Positions 29,479 to 40,136 of a DNA stretch of 64,000 nt are shown one piece after another. A program made the translations under genes and the position numbers. Positions within the stretch are counted from its first letter, which is position 1. Every line of letters begins with the position of its first letter. The DNA lies in NCBI GenBank assembly GCA_963970005.1, contig CAXAMN010026694.1:1524455-1588454 (forward strand), written 5' to 3'. A model generated the notes under the pieces. That model ran no database searches and was not told the origin of the DNA. It was given only the letters and a program-made list of their open reading frames with translations. This stretch comes from Durusdinium trenchii (Eukaryota > Sar > Dinophyceae > Suessiales > Symbiodiniaceae).

Positions 29479-31320
29479 TCATGCTGGGCTGGCTTTCTGA
29501 AAAGCCAGAGTGATGTCCGGCCGAGCCTTTGCGCAAGCTTTGCACAAGACTGACAAATCCGGGAGCTCCGAACCAATCGCAGAGCACTCGGAGAGAGGCA
29601 GCTTTCCACACGCGATCGCGGACGGGTCGTCTAAAGCTGAGCAATGGAAACGATATTCATACGAGCCGGAACCAGAGGCGGTCTTGATGAAAAACTGTGC
29701 TTGAGCCTCTTCAATGACTCCGGCGTCGTCCAGCTCAGTATCGACCGTCTCACCGACTGGGCGCTCTTCAGCTACCAGCTCATGAACAAGCTGCTGAATC
29801 ATACGAGCCGGTACACTAGATCGGTTCCGAGTGTATTTAAGAACAAGGGGGCCCGGGTTCTTCCAGTTAGCCTGCAGACCAATCTCTTCGGTGGACCTAC
29901 CAGCATGAACAGCAGCATCCAAGAGGGTGACGCGTGCAGAGTGTGCAGTGAGCTGATTGATCACTCGAGCACACATGCGCCACTCGTCGGACTCGCGCTC
30001 CCCTTGGAACTTTTCGAGGGCTTCCCGGGCAAGGACCTTCAACCACTGAACCGATCGTTGATGTGTTGGGGGAACAAACAGAAACACCGAACGACTGTTG
30101 AGTTCTGGAACCCAAAAATCACGATCTTGTTCCTCTTGCCTGAACAGGTCCCATCCAACCCGGAGCCAGTCAGCTTTCCGAAACCCGACGTGAGGAATGG
30201 CAAAGCGAGCTCCTCGCCGCTTGCGATCGACTTTTGTTTGCCACGCCAGACCAAATAACCCAGTATCTTGCATACTGAGGTCTTTCGGTTTGACGTGTTT
30301 TCCGTCGTCGAAACGCAGCGAAGCGAAAATCAGGCAGAGCCACCACCAAACGAAAATTCTTGTGGCTTCGGGCCAGTCTGGATCGCAGACGAGTTCCTCC
30401 ATACACCCAACTACGGTAGTAGGGACGGGGACCGCCTCACGGAGGGTCTCAGCCCGTTTTGTGATCACCTCTTGTTGTAGAGCTAAGATAGAAGGATCGT
30501 CAATGGAAGGGCACTCAATGACCAACCGTGCACAAACCCACTTAATGGCCGAGCGAAGGGTGGGAATCACAGTGGGACCGCACTCTTGACCATCAAGAAA
30601 AATCATGTACTTCACCACCTTGGGGGTTGACAAGGGGAACACCGGGATCTTAACAGAAGAGAGCCACGTTTCCATGCGTTCCCACACCCTCACGTACATC
30701 GCCATCGTTCGCGGCGCGCCGGCGGTAAGAACGAGCTGCCGGAGCTTCTCGTTCTCAGCTGGGGACAACCCCTCACCTGTCGAAGGATCCTCCCAAAGGC
30801 GAGCGAATGATCCAGCTCTCCTGCTAATCTGTTCAAGCCGCGCCGCCCACTTATGGCGTTCGGCGTTCTCTTGATCCAGCAGTGGGGAGCTCGACGACTG
30901 AGGTTCTGGCTGACCTGAGGCCCTGCGGGTTTCTGAAAAAGATCCTGGATTGCAGCTGCCCGCTTCATCCGAGCGGTTTCTGGTGAAGACGCCATGCAGT
31001 GCCCTCATCGGATCACATTGTCCGAATCCGAGTTGATGAGCAGTCGATTCGAAAAAGCTTCGCTCGACCGACGAGGCGATCGACCAGAACTGCTCCAGTT
31101 GAGTTGGATCCCTCAAAAGCTCCTCGGCCACCTCTGGTTCCAGGGTGGTCGCCCACTCCGCAACCTTCGAAACGAACTCTGCGGGCGCTCCCACCTCCAT
31201 GGAGGCCACGAGGGCCAGGTTTCCGAACGGACTCTGAGCAATCGCCTGAGCAAAAGCATCAGTGAACACTGGAAACGAAAGGATCTTTCTGGCCCATCTC
31301 TCTAGGTGTTTTTGAGCCAT
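29479..31320 (-). CDS. Tyrosine recombinase (integrase) of the DIRS-like element
   Basis: 613 residues from the ATG at 31318-31320. An N-terminal 190 residues of unknown fold are followed by a core-binding region (MAMYVRVWERMETWL, about 206-220) and a catalytic domain. The tyrosine-recombinase residues can be placed: Arg336 in FASLRFDDGK, a Lys near 363 (QTKVDRKRRG), H460-x-x-R463 in TAHSARVTLL, Trp486 in QANWKN and nucleophile Tyr497 in LKYTRNR. A C-terminal extension of about 100 residues has five Cys/His that could bind metal. Known: such enzymes insert circular cDNA in DIRS elements. All catalytic residues appear present, so the copy may be active. Confidence 0.85.
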   Translation of the reverse strand: MAQKHLERWARKILSFPVFTDAFAQAIAQSPFGNLALVASMEVGAPAEFVSKVAEWATTLEPEVAEELLRDPTQLEQFWSIASSVERSFFESTAHQLGFGQCDPMRALHGVFTRNRSDEAGSCNPGSFSETRRASGQPEPQSSSSPLLDQENAERHKWAARLEQISRRAGSFARLWEDPSTGEGLSPAENEKLRQLVLTAGAPRTMAMYVRVWERMETWLSSVKIPVFPLSTPKVVKYMIFLDGQECGPTVIPTLRSAIKWVCARLVIECPSIDDPSILALQQEVITKRAETLREAVPVPTTVVGCMEELVCDPDWPEATRIFVWWWLCLIFASLRFDDGKHVKPKDLSMQDTGLFGLAWQTKVDRKRRGARFAIPHVGFRKADWLRVGWDLFRQEEQDRDFWVPELNSRSVFLFVPPTHQRSVQWLKVLAREALEKFQGERESDEWRMCARVINQLTAHSARVTLLDAAVHAGRSTEEIGLQANWKNPGPLVLKYTRNRSSVPARMIQQLVHELVAEERPVGETVDTELDDAGVIEEAQAQFFIKTASGSGSYEYRFHCSALDDPSAIACGKLPLSECSAIGSELPDLSVLCKACAKARPDITLAFQKASPA

Positions 31321-31854
31321 GATTGCGACTCAGCAAACAAAACCTAACGATCGTACATGCCGTAAACGCAGATGACGATTCACTCCGACGATCTCCAATG
31401 GAAAAATGCGTGTCGATCGACTGCAAGCAAAATCAAATGAATGAACACTCGACCGACTGGATTAGTGGATCCCTGCTCAATGGACCAAAGTGGACTGAAC
31501 CTAATTGAACTAGAGCTCAGTCTCAACACTTTGATCGACCGAGCTGGGATCCCGCAGCGGGCTGGGTGCATTTACCTGCAGTCGGCCGGAACGTCGCCAT
31601 TCGTTCTTGTTAGACAATTCTTTGATACGATCGATACGCTCGAACATGAATGGCCAAGTCGGGGTGACCGCACCCCAGGATCAAAACCTGAACGAGCCTC
31701 AAGACCTCGAAGAGAAACAGCATCATGCCTAAGGCTAGAGCTGACTCAACAAGACCCAGAGCTCGCTGCAGGCAATGCGCACTTTAGCCAACGAGCGTCG
31801 TCAGTTGGTATTGACTGAATTGATCAATTAAGACTTCCAAAAGAAAAGGGAAGA
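31321..31854. other. Non-coding spacer inside the DIRS-like region
   Basis: The spacer is rich in GATC/TCGA motifs and holds the CCTAACGA repeat just upstream of the recombinase ATG (31336-31350). No coding frame is supported. Confidence 0.5.
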
Positions 31855-32103
31855 TCACACATCCACGACGTTAGGACCCATTCCAGGCCCATACGAACGC
31901 GGGGCAGCCGTGGTGATCCTCACGGTCGGATCTCCGCACGCCGCCTCAAGAGATGCATACTCCTCTACCGACAGGGTCGTCGTGGAGCGCAGCGGGTCAT
32001 AATGACCTGCCATCGCCCGTTCGACTCCACTGACAAAAGCCTGTGGGGTGACCGCTGCTTCGGCAATCCGCTCATTGTTCCGAGCGTCGAGGGAGCGTCT
32101 CAT
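31855..32103 (-). CDS. Short ORF, possible displaced C-terminus of the upstream Gag-like ORF
   Basis: About 82 codons starting at the ATG at 32103, opening inside the last codons of the previous frame but in a different frame. The composition (VEEYASLEAACGDPTVRITT, ending SYGPGMGPNVVDV) is protein-like. It is probably the frame-shifted tail of the 33127-32072 ORF. No family is recognised. Confidence 0.4.
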   Translation of the reverse strand: MRRSLDARNNERIAEAAVTPQAFVSGVERAMAGHYDPLRSTTTLSVEEYASLEAACGDPTVRITTAAPRSYGPGMGPNVVDV

Positions 32104-33127
32104 CACATGAACTGCACCTCCTGACGGCGCTCACTCCCGGAGCTTCCCCCGGTTGTGTGATCGACACATGGGCGTCCTGCAGGCCTGAGATCTGGCTGGC
32201 GACCCCCGCTGATCCCACCAAGGCACGAACACTGCCCGCCTCTTTGGAGACAGGCTGGGCGGATGGCCCTCCCGTCACTGGCGGCAAGATCATCGTGGCT
32301 CTCTCCAGATCTGGATCATGGAATTGAAGCGCCAGTGCATCCACCGGGACCATGACCTTCTCCTGCTTGAACAAGGGCGACTCACAGATCAAGTGCAAGT
32401 TCTGCAGGTGCGACTCGACAGCGATCGCTCCTACCCTCGGCCCGCAGTCAGCCAAGGAGTTGGCCTGCATCGCCGCTGTCCAATGTGCGTGGATCCCCGC
32501 CAGCTGTGAGAGCTGCATGATCTGATCCGGCCCCTCGATGCGAGCGTATCGACGACGACACCACTCAGCGTTCTTCACCAAAGTAGGACCCGACACTCTT
32601 GAGACCATGAGCCAGCTTGCAGGAGCCGAGATCGTAGAACACGTCAGATCGAGCTTGTCTCCAGCCGAAACGAATCGCATTTCCAAACGATCCGCGTCCC
32701 AGCCGAACGCGTCGGCGGATGCCACTGCCACCATACGAATCTCAAAGTGGCACAGTGGGAAATCCAAGGCGATGACGATCCCTCTGAACAAGAAGGCTGT
32801 TCAGGGAGCACATTTGACCACTGGATCGTCCGGCTGACCCCCAGGGTGCGAGCCACAAGCAGCTGAACCCACCTCAGGTATGATTGGCATACCATCAGGA
32901 GTCAACTCTGTGATCACAGGTCCAGGTGTGACCTTAGTCCAGGAGGAAGTTGATCCTGTGGTGGATCCCACCATGCTCGCGCTCTCATCAGGCATGACCG
33001 CTTCTGATGCCCTCAGGTGGGCAATGGCGAGCTGCCTTTGCATCGCTCTTGGAACTGGAGGAGGAGCTTTGCGAGGAGCCGCCTTTGGGGGAGCAGCCTT
33101 GGAGGGAGTCTCTTGGGAAGTCGACAT
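32072..33127 (-). pseudogene. Gag-like AP-rich ORF interrupted by one in-frame TGA
   Basis: From the ATG at 33125-33127 the frame runs through an Ala/Pro/Lys-rich start (SKAAPPKAAPRKAPPPVPRA), stops at TGA (32801-32803), then continues open in the same frame for about 240 more codons to 32072. The second half has a regular amphipathic pattern (QLSQLAGIHAHWTAAMQANS). Either this copy carries a nonsense mutation or the stop is read through. Position at the 5' end of the DIRS-like region suggests a structural protein. No domain was identified. Confidence 0.5.
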
Positions 33128-33241
33128 GGCGCCACAGTGGATCCCAGGCCCTGACAAAAAGCTTGAACAGGACACCAAGCTAAAAATGATGGGAACCACT
33201 GGTGCCTGTTGACTTGAGTCAAAATGGCCACCAGGGGTCAA

Positions 33242-34890
33242 CAGTTGTGAACACAGTGGACTAAACCTTTCCTAGTTACACACCTGTTCCAGACCTACCT
33301 TGCCGACAACAGGTGCACACATCGCACAGGTAACACTAAAGCACTAAACATCAACCTGAAGCACTAAAGTGGAGCGCTTCGCTAAGGCTTGAACATCTTG
33401 CGCTGCCAGAGTCAAGAGATGCTCCTTTAGCCTCGGAAAAAGAAGAGGTTGCCCCTATGATAAAGTAAACAAAAATGTGAGGCACAAGCTGTGCACAATC
33501 ACACACTGGTAAACAAGTATGCTAGGGATAACAAGTTCTTGCATGTCTAAGTTGTGGAGCGTAGCGTGCTGCATAAACGTACAATTCATACATGTCCCCA
33601 CCAGCACCGCTAGTGAAAGTTGTTGCTTCCCCAAAAAAGTGATTGCATGCAGATGCCGAATGAAGAGAAAATTGCACAACGGTTTGCATGAACAACTTTG
33701 TGTCATTTCCCCTTTTGGGCGTTCGGCATCTGCAAAAACTTGCAAACCGGACACTGAACAGAGGATTGGAAAACTCAAAGGTCTTTTGAAAGTCAACTTT
33801 GCAAGGATCTAAGGACTAATTCTCTTGCAATTGTTTAATCAGACGTAAAACGTTGCCGAGTCACACTCTCCAAGAAACAAAACAGTAAAGCCTAGCCACA
33901 ACAAATTTACACATGTCGAGTATTAGCTCTCAATGCCTATCTATGATTGTTGTGTACTTAGATGCCACCTCTCCGGCTCACACTATGATGAAGCATATAA
34001 AGTGCCACATCGGTGTAGGTGAGGGACATCAAATCGGACTACTGTATCATTTGATGTAAGATGGAGGTGTCCGGGATATCTGCAGCTTCTACGGTGGATG
34101 AGTGATCAGTCGATGAGTGTATCCGATCTGGTGTGTAAACTACCAGGGAATGTTATGAGGACAGCTGACGTCGTGGAGGTGCAAAAGAAAAACTAGCACA
34201 CAACAACGGATTCAACTTGAAGTGTTCAGATTCTTGAGCAAACCTTATCTCAACAGAATGGTGTTTCAAGTTTGCCCATCAGTAGGGTACTGTAACATGA
34301 ATGCTGTTCTGACTCTATGGTCAAAGTTATCACTGGGCAGCATAATGAATAAGCGGCTTGGTTGACACCAACATAATGCTCTTGAGCAAGGAAAAAACAT
34401 CCTCTCAATGCATTTGGCGCAATGAGAAGTGCGAACCTCCGCACTGCAACATTTTGATGTGCCCATGAGAACACTAAGCTTTTGACTCGAAGGCATCTCC
34501 TTGTGCCTTTCGCAGGGCAACTGCATGCGGAGAGTGTTGAAATATGTTGAAATGTATGAGTTTGCAATTGAAATCTATGTCACGCTGCATGTCTGACAAT
34601 GGAAATCATGGCGCGCAGAAAACGGCCTTTGACATCCAGCGGTATCCACCCAGGCTGGGGCGGCGAAGTCTGAACGGTCCACGGTCCAGAATCTGGCCCT
34701 CCATTCTTCGAGGCCTGACCGCCCTCCTCCGTTGGGGTGGTCATATCTTGGCATGTTCCGTATCAGGCGTCCGTATCTTAAGAGTCATGTTCGCCTGGGC
34801 ATACATACATTGGCACTGGTGCGCTTCTTGAATCGGCGAAGCGATCACGAAGAAGGGAACCGGATGGTCCCTTTTGAACCTTTGACTCCG
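33242..34890. other. Intergenic stretch without supported genes
   Basis: AT-richer than the DIRS-like region beside it. Only short motif-free frames are present on both strands. Confidence 0.45.
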
Positions 34891-36228
34891 TCATCCAAAG
34901 GTTGTCAACTCTATGGTCACAGATTCGATCGGGCGCCGCTCTCTTCGTGAAAGTGCCCGGCGCAAGGCAAAGCAAAGAAAACCTAGCAAGAGAACACCTA
35001 GAAGACCCACAAGAAAGGCATCCGCACTCTCAGCTGCGTGTTGCTCGGACAGCAAATCAAAGTCTTTGCAGCAGCAACCCAAACGGCACTGATGATTCGC
35101 ACATCTCGCATTAAATAGAAGGCCCCGCTCCATGTCTTCCCACACACCACCGGGCACGTCATGGGGACATTCGGGCCAGCAGTGTTCAATGTCATTTACC
35201 ATTCCCAGACCCATATGTTGAGGTCGGTAGTTGTGGATCTGCTGAGATCCAGTTCCGGATCTGAGCATGCATCTCGAGATCCATGTTTGGCAGGTCGAGA
35301 CCTTCACCATGCAGTTCTCATCAACTTCTGAACGAGGAATTCCCACATTTGTTTTGAAGCACAGAAAGGAAGTGTCGCCAAGTGTGCTATGGTCAAAGGG
35401 AACTGTAATGTCCATGCAAAGGCCATGCCCACGTCGGAGCACCCAAACATGCTTAAACCTTCGACGGGGACCCAGGACATACTTCGCTGTAGCGACGTAG
35501 CGGTCATAGGTTTGAAGGTTCTGAATCGACTTGAAGCGGGATTCAACCCAATGGATACTTCCATTCACATGTTCCAGGGGACGCTCTGGATAATTCAGGT
35601 CCTCATCTAACCAATGCAGAAGGAGGTTCTCCATAGCAGAATACTCTGGCTGCTCATCCAAATTCAGACTTGCCGGATCTGAATTCATGGAGTGCAGGAA
35701 CTCATGCCAGAAATGGAAAAAGGAAAGACAGAAAGAGTCCACTCGCGCTAAAAGTGTTGCGTCGTTGATTGCGCCCGTCTCGAAATCTTCGAACAGCACC
35801 AAGGAAGGAGTGCTGTCTTTCACCCACTGCCGTACATTCGAGCCATGCAGTGGCAGAAAATCCTCATCGAAGAATAGAATCCAATCCGGTCTCTGGTGAA
35901 GGTCAAGGTCTCGCATACCTTGCGAAACACCTGTGTCACCTTCCACTTCTTGGAAGGCCTCCATGACACGCATTCTTGCACAAGACATGAAGGACTGCTG
36001 CGACCTCTCCGAACACAAAGGAATGCCCTTGAGCTCTACAACTCGAACAGGGAGACCCCACGAATCTCCAGCACATCCCCATGCAGCCTGCCATGACTCA
36101 GAGGCAGTGCCAAAGGAGAAGCTCAGCAAAAGGATATCAGCGCTGGTGTGTGGCTTGCGGTTCAGCTTCAAGTAAAAGCACAAAATGCAAGGGTTGTTCT
36201 GTAGATCTGGGAGCGCTTTGTCGATCAT
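34891..36228 (-). CDS. Putative membrane-anchored glycosyltransferase-like protein
   Basis: About 445 residues from the first in-frame ATG (36228). The open frame continues upstream to about 36358 without an ATG, so an earlier exon is likely. The central part has DWILFFDEDFLPLHG, a DxD-type metal/nucleotide-sugar motif after hydrophobic residues as in GT-A glycosyltransferases, followed by LVLFEDFETGAINDATLLAR and CLSFFHFWHEFL. The C-terminus has a Cys-rich segment (RCANHQCRLGCCCKDF) before a membrane span (FLVGLLGVLLLGFLCFALRR) and a short basic tail, giving type I-like topology. Known: GT-A enzymes act in the Golgi/ER lumen. The assignment rests on the DxD context only; another nucleotide-binding membrane protein is possible. 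Confidence 0.5.
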   Translation of the reverse strand: MIDKALPDLQNNPCILCFYLKLNRKPHTSADILLLSFSFGTASESWQAAWGCAGDSWGLPVRVVELKGIPLCSERSQQSFMSCARMRVMEAFQEVEGDTGVSQGMRDLDLHQRPDWILFFDEDFLPLHGSNVRQWVKDSTPSLVLFEDFETGAINDATLLARVDSFCLSFFHFWHEFLHSMNSDPASLNLDEQPEYSAMENLLLHWLDEDLNYPERPLEHVNGSIHWVESRFKSIQNLQTYDRYVATAKYVLGPRRRFKHVWVLRRGHGLCMDITVPFDHSTLGDTSFLCFKTNVGIPRSEVDENCMVKVSTCQTWISRCMLRSGTGSQQIHNYRPQHMGLGMVNDIEHCWPECPHDVPGGVWEDMERGLLFNARCANHQCRLGCCCKDFDLLSEQHAAESADAFLVGLLGVLLLGFLCFALRRALSRRERRPIESVTIELTTFG

Positions 36229-36261
36229 CGCATCAATTTCACGACGCCAGACATGCGACAC

Positions 36262-37452
36262 CGCAGCAAATAGAAAATGGAAGGAATCGAGTTTGACAAA
36301 AGAGAAAAGGCTGCAGATTGCGAAAACAAAATGGTCTGGTTTGATTCCCGCATGGCTGAGGCAATCTCAAGCCTTTTGCTTTGAGCGGAAGGAAAAGCGC
36401 TGTGATTGCCAAACTCCTGGTTTTGCTTGGACACCATTTGGAATCAATGGCAGAACCGATCACAGCGTTCCGAACTGCGGCCGTTCTGAACTGCATTCCG
36501 AACCTTCCCTTCCAACTCCAGAGCTTTGGAAAGCCCCTGCTGCAGCAGCAGATCGAAGGCCTGGCAGCTTTCCGAAAGGTTCGGAGTTTAAGGGAATCTT
36601 CTCTCTCTATACATATACATATATACATATGAAAGAGAGGAACATTTTCACGTGAATGTGGCACATTGATAGAAATCTGGCAACCATGCAAATCCACCCA
36701 GCCTCTCGGGTGTGACCCAACCTCTCACAGAGCCACAGGAACACGTTCACACAAGCTCCATCCATACATGCTCAGTAGGGCGGGGGCTATGTTGGTGGTG
36801 TTCATTGTCGCGACTACAAAAATCACTGAGTTGTCACTGTTCTCTGGGCAAAGTCTGCAGAAGAAAGATCATGTGAAAGCAGGCTTTGGATGAGGGCAAA
36901 CGGCCATTCCTTCCACTTTACTGTTGTGGAAACCTCAAAATACACATCTCTCGTTGATGGTATTGTCGAGTAAAAAAATATTGTATTGAAGTGGGGTGTA
37001 TATCTATATATAGTAATTTGGATGCTTGCTAGCACCTGGGATACACAACTCTGCCCCAGCTGTCAAGAATGTTCACGGTGATTACTTTGTCATCATTGCT
37101 GCTGATTTGTGATCACAACTTCTTTGCCTTTATGCAGCAATGACTACACAGCTCAGCATCGAACATGTGCCCCAATATGTTTAATGATGTATCTATGCTT
37201 TAACAAAGTACATCAAAATGTTGCACTCTACACATGCATGAGGAGCGTGTGCTGCCGTGGCCGCGAGAGGCAACCCAAGACTGAAACCAAGAGCAACGTA
37301 CAACGTACAACGGGGACAGGACTGAGAGGGCATGCGAAAGCAGCCAATGGCCCAACGATGCTCAATGGCAGAGAAAAACAGCTCATTTCTCCGGGAATGC
37401 GCATGCTTCTGGCATGTCAATACTCTCCAAGTATATTGGTGCAGTAATGATG
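36262..37452. other. Mostly non-coding; possible 5' continuation of the glycosyltransferase-like gene
   Basis: At 36262-36358 the minus-strand frame stays open with a hydrophobic run (HFVFAICSLF, then FHFLFAAVS), which could be an exon or a retained intron. Beyond it I see only short AT repeats (36605-36632, 36998-37012) and no gene. Confidence 0.35.
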
Positions 37453-38314
37453 CTAACAGTGCATTTGTGTGCCAAATGCATCATCGAAATCACGGAACAT
37501 GGACACTACGTGATAGAATTCTATTACTATAAATCTCAGCGGATATGCCTTAAGTCGCATTGAACAATCAACAATGGTGCATGTTTCCTGAGGCCCCATG
37601 CGCTGCCACTGCAACAGCTGAAGCATCAAGCGCGCCTGCTGCCCAGCTGACCTGGGGACAACTGCCAGTGTATCAAAAAGTACCTGGAATGTCAACGATC
37701 TAGAATCATCCCTGCAAGTCTTGAATAGGGATGCTAAAAGTGAAACATCTCGGATGCCAAGCGAATCTTGAATTTCGTTGGCAAAAGTCTTTCTGAACAG
37801 ATTCGGACCAAGCCTCCAAGGCTTCCTGTGCACCAACTGCTTGCTCCTGACATATTGTCGCTCAAGGCTGCAAGTACGGCCAATCCAATGGTTGCTTAAC
37901 TCGGCTTTGCAAACTGTTTTGCAAAGCCAGATGATTGCCATGCTGACGACTCTTCTGCTTTTGATCGGGCTCAAGCCTGCAAAAGCTTGTCTAGCAGCGA
38001 CCTCACAAGCGAATGCTACAAGAAATCAATGTGCCGGAACAGGTTCAACAAATCTTCGAGAGACTGAAACAGCACATGGGGCACACACGCAAGGCGGTGG
38101 GGCTGCAAGGCTGCCTAAGTTGCAGCTGGCCAATCTGACGCTGATTCAAGAGAAGCGCAAAGCATTGAAAAACCTGCTTTCTTGCGATCCATCCCTCAAT
38201 ACGCCAGGACACCATCAATTCCACCAGCCGTCCCAAGTTTGCGACATCGGGAGCGGTCTCTGACAGGATCCTGCATGAAAACGAGAAACCCCCATCACTC
38301 GTTTGAGAAAACAT
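37453..38314 (-). CDS. Possible exons of an unrecognised gene
   Basis: Two minus-strand frames have protein-like composition. The 37453-37974 frame includes FANEIQDSLGIRDVSLLASL then FKTCRDDSRSLTFQVLFDTL, loosely reminiscent of EF-hand helix-loop-helix spacing. The 38045-38314 frame includes RIEGWIARKQVFQCFALLLN. No splice model was fixed and ends are uncertain. Confidence 0.2.
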
Positions 38315-38330
38315 CCACTATGACCATGAT

Positions 38331-38640
38331 TATAACCACTACCCGTTACTACGTACTACTCCCCACTGGCTACCACTTCCTTTCCTTTCCTTTTCGTTGC
38401 GTTACTTTACCTTACCTTCCTTACCATTTCTACTTTTACTTCAACTACAGCTACAACTCGACCCACTGTTACTGCCGCCACCACCACCACCACGACTACT
38501 ACGACTGCGACGATGTATTATACAACGACTACGGCTACAACTACAACTAGAACCGCTGCTACTGCTACCGCCACAACCACCACCACCGCCACCACCACCA
38601 CGACAACGACGACAATTACTACTACCACCAATTGCACCCA
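38331..38640. repeat. Degenerate ACN trinucleotide repeat tract
   Basis: On the plus strand the tract is built of ACN triplets (ACC, ACT, ACG, ACA) interrupted by CTTCC/TTACC patches. It gives spurious Thr/Leu/Gly-rich frames on both strands. Confidence 0.85.
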
Positions 38641-38883
38641 ATGACTACAAAGTACTACAAACTAGCATCTACTGATCAACTCCAACTATGCTTTCACCTT
38701 CTTTTTCCTGCTTCTCCTACTTCCTTCTACTTCCTCCTGCTTCCTCCTACCTCAATGGGTTCTGGGATGCCAACCATAAATTCTAGGTTTCTTGTTTTCG
38801 GAAGACATCACACCGGACAAACGGCGCAGCTTTCAAGGAGTCCTTTCAACGGCGGACTGCTGCCAGAACAGGTATCATGAGAC

Positions 38884-38924
38884 ACTGATAGGAAACCCCG
38901 TCAAACTGATAGGAAACCCCGTCA
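38884..38924. repeat. 20-bp tandem duplication
   Basis: ACTGATAGGAAACCCCGTCA occurs twice, separated by one A. Confidence 0.9.
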
Positions 38925-39287
38925 GCCAGTATGCTGGAGTGAATGTTCCCTTAACAAGTGTTCAACCGTACTTTGCTCACATGATGCAGTCATGGAGACC
39001 GGGAAGCATTTGTCAGAACATGGGAAGCAAACAAACAGCAAATGCAGTATTGTGGCACCACTCAAACGACAGGGAAAGATTTGGCTGTTGGGGCAGGATA
39101 TTTCCTCCTCCCCCTACTTCCCTCTTCCTTTCTCTCCGGCTTTTTCCTACTACCTCCTACTTCCTAGGTTATACAAGGGGTCCGTATAGGCCATAAGGGG
39201 CCAGTAGGCGTAGCTTCTAGGTCTAAGCTCTATGGCAGGGCGCACTAGGAGGCCCTATCATAGCCAGCGCAAACCGGTGGCGATGGT

Positions 39288-39712
39288 GGTGGAGATGAAG
39301 GTGGTGACGATGGTGGTGGTGATGATGAAGGTGGCGGTGCTAAAGGTGGTGACAGCAGTGGTGATGGTGGTGACGATGGTGGTGGTCGCTGTGAAGGTAG
39401 TTGCGGTGGTGGTGATGATGGTGGTGATGGTGGCGATGAAGGTGGCGATGGGGCCAGCAGCAGCAGCAGCAGCACCACCACCATCACCACCATCACCACC
39501 ACCACCACCGTCACCACCATCACCACCACCACCATCACCACCATCATCATCACCACCACCACCACGACGACCACGACGACTACGACCACAACCACGACCA
39601 CGACCACAACCACCACCACGACCACCACCACGACCACCACCACGACCACGACCACGACCACGACGACTACGACTACGACTATGTCTACGACTACAACTAC
39701 GACTACGACGAC
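39288..39712. repeat. GGT/GAT trinucleotide tract followed by its reverse-complement CAC/CAT tract
   Basis: From 39288 to about 39450 the strand is GGT/GGTGATG-type. After a short AGC run (39459-39474) it becomes CACCAC/CACCATCAC and then CACGACCACGAC to about 39712. The two halves are approximate reverse complements. Long frames across it are artefacts. Confidence 0.9.
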
Positions 39713-39970
39713 TGTGCTGGACCTGTCACAATAGACTAAGAGACACTGAAGGGGCGGCAACTTGCGTCCTTTTAAAGCTGTTGCAAACTAAAGAATGCAG
39801 CTTTCGCGCCTCAAATATCGCAGCTCCCAACACTCTCCAAGCGGCACCAGTGCTGCAAGCACATCCGCAGGTGGGAAAGTGCTAGGAAACTCAGCCTGGA
39901 CGCTGGACATCACTGTTTCATTGACCCAGGCAATCTTCGGAGCTAAGGTGCTGAACAATGCTGAACCTGC

Positions 39971-40136
39971 CTAGTAGCGTCCTTGTTCCTAGTAGCGATG
40001 CCAGGAGCCCCTAGTAGCATCCTTGCTCCTAGTAGNNNNNNNNNNCTAGTAGCGATGCCAGGAGCCCCTAGTAGCATCCTTGCTCCTAGTAGCGTCCTTG
40101 CCCCTAGTAGCGTCCTTGCTCCTAGTAGCTTACATG
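39971..40136. repeat. CTAGTAGC tandem array with duplicated higher-order unit around the assembly gap
   Basis: Units of CTAGTAGC plus ATCCTTGCTC or GTCCTTGCCC are arranged in tandem. A larger block (CTAGTAGCGATGCCAGGAGC and the following bases to CTCCTAGTAG) occurs on both sides of the N run. This is the reverse-complement form of the TACTAGTA family seen at 6-19 kb. Confidence 0.85.
40037..40046. other. Assembly gap (10 N)
   Basis: Ten undefined bases lie inside a tandem array. Identical sequence on both sides suggests collapsed repeats, so the true gap size is unknown. Confidence 1.

Larger units (their letters stand above)
25073..33127 (-). mobile_element. DIRS-like tyrosine-recombinase retroelement region
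   Basis: All long frames here share the minus strand. In 5'-3' order they are an AP-rich Gag-like ORF with an in-frame stop, a tyrosine recombinase, a second Gag-like ORF with a Cys/His tail, and a long ORF with methyltransferase-like, RT and RNase H domains. RT plus tyrosine recombinase and no DDE integrase is the hallmark of DIRS-type elements. The tract is rich in GATC/TCGA and CpG compared with its flanks. A short repeat, AACAAA(A)CCTAACGA, lies at 25067-25080 and 31336-31350, around the recombinase-Gag-Pol unit. True termini (inverted or split direct repeats) were not identified, so the outer limits are those of the ORFs. The recombinase could also belong to a preceding copy in a head-to-tail array. 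Confidence 0.75.

Noticed and set aside
38441-38641. Gly/Ser-rich frame that could look like a glycine-rich structural protein
   Set aside because: It is entirely composed of the ACN repeat read on the other strand.
39232-39885. Long open frames on both strands across the trinucleotide tract
   Set aside because: They encode only Pro/Arg or Val runs produced by the repeat and have no non-repetitive domain.
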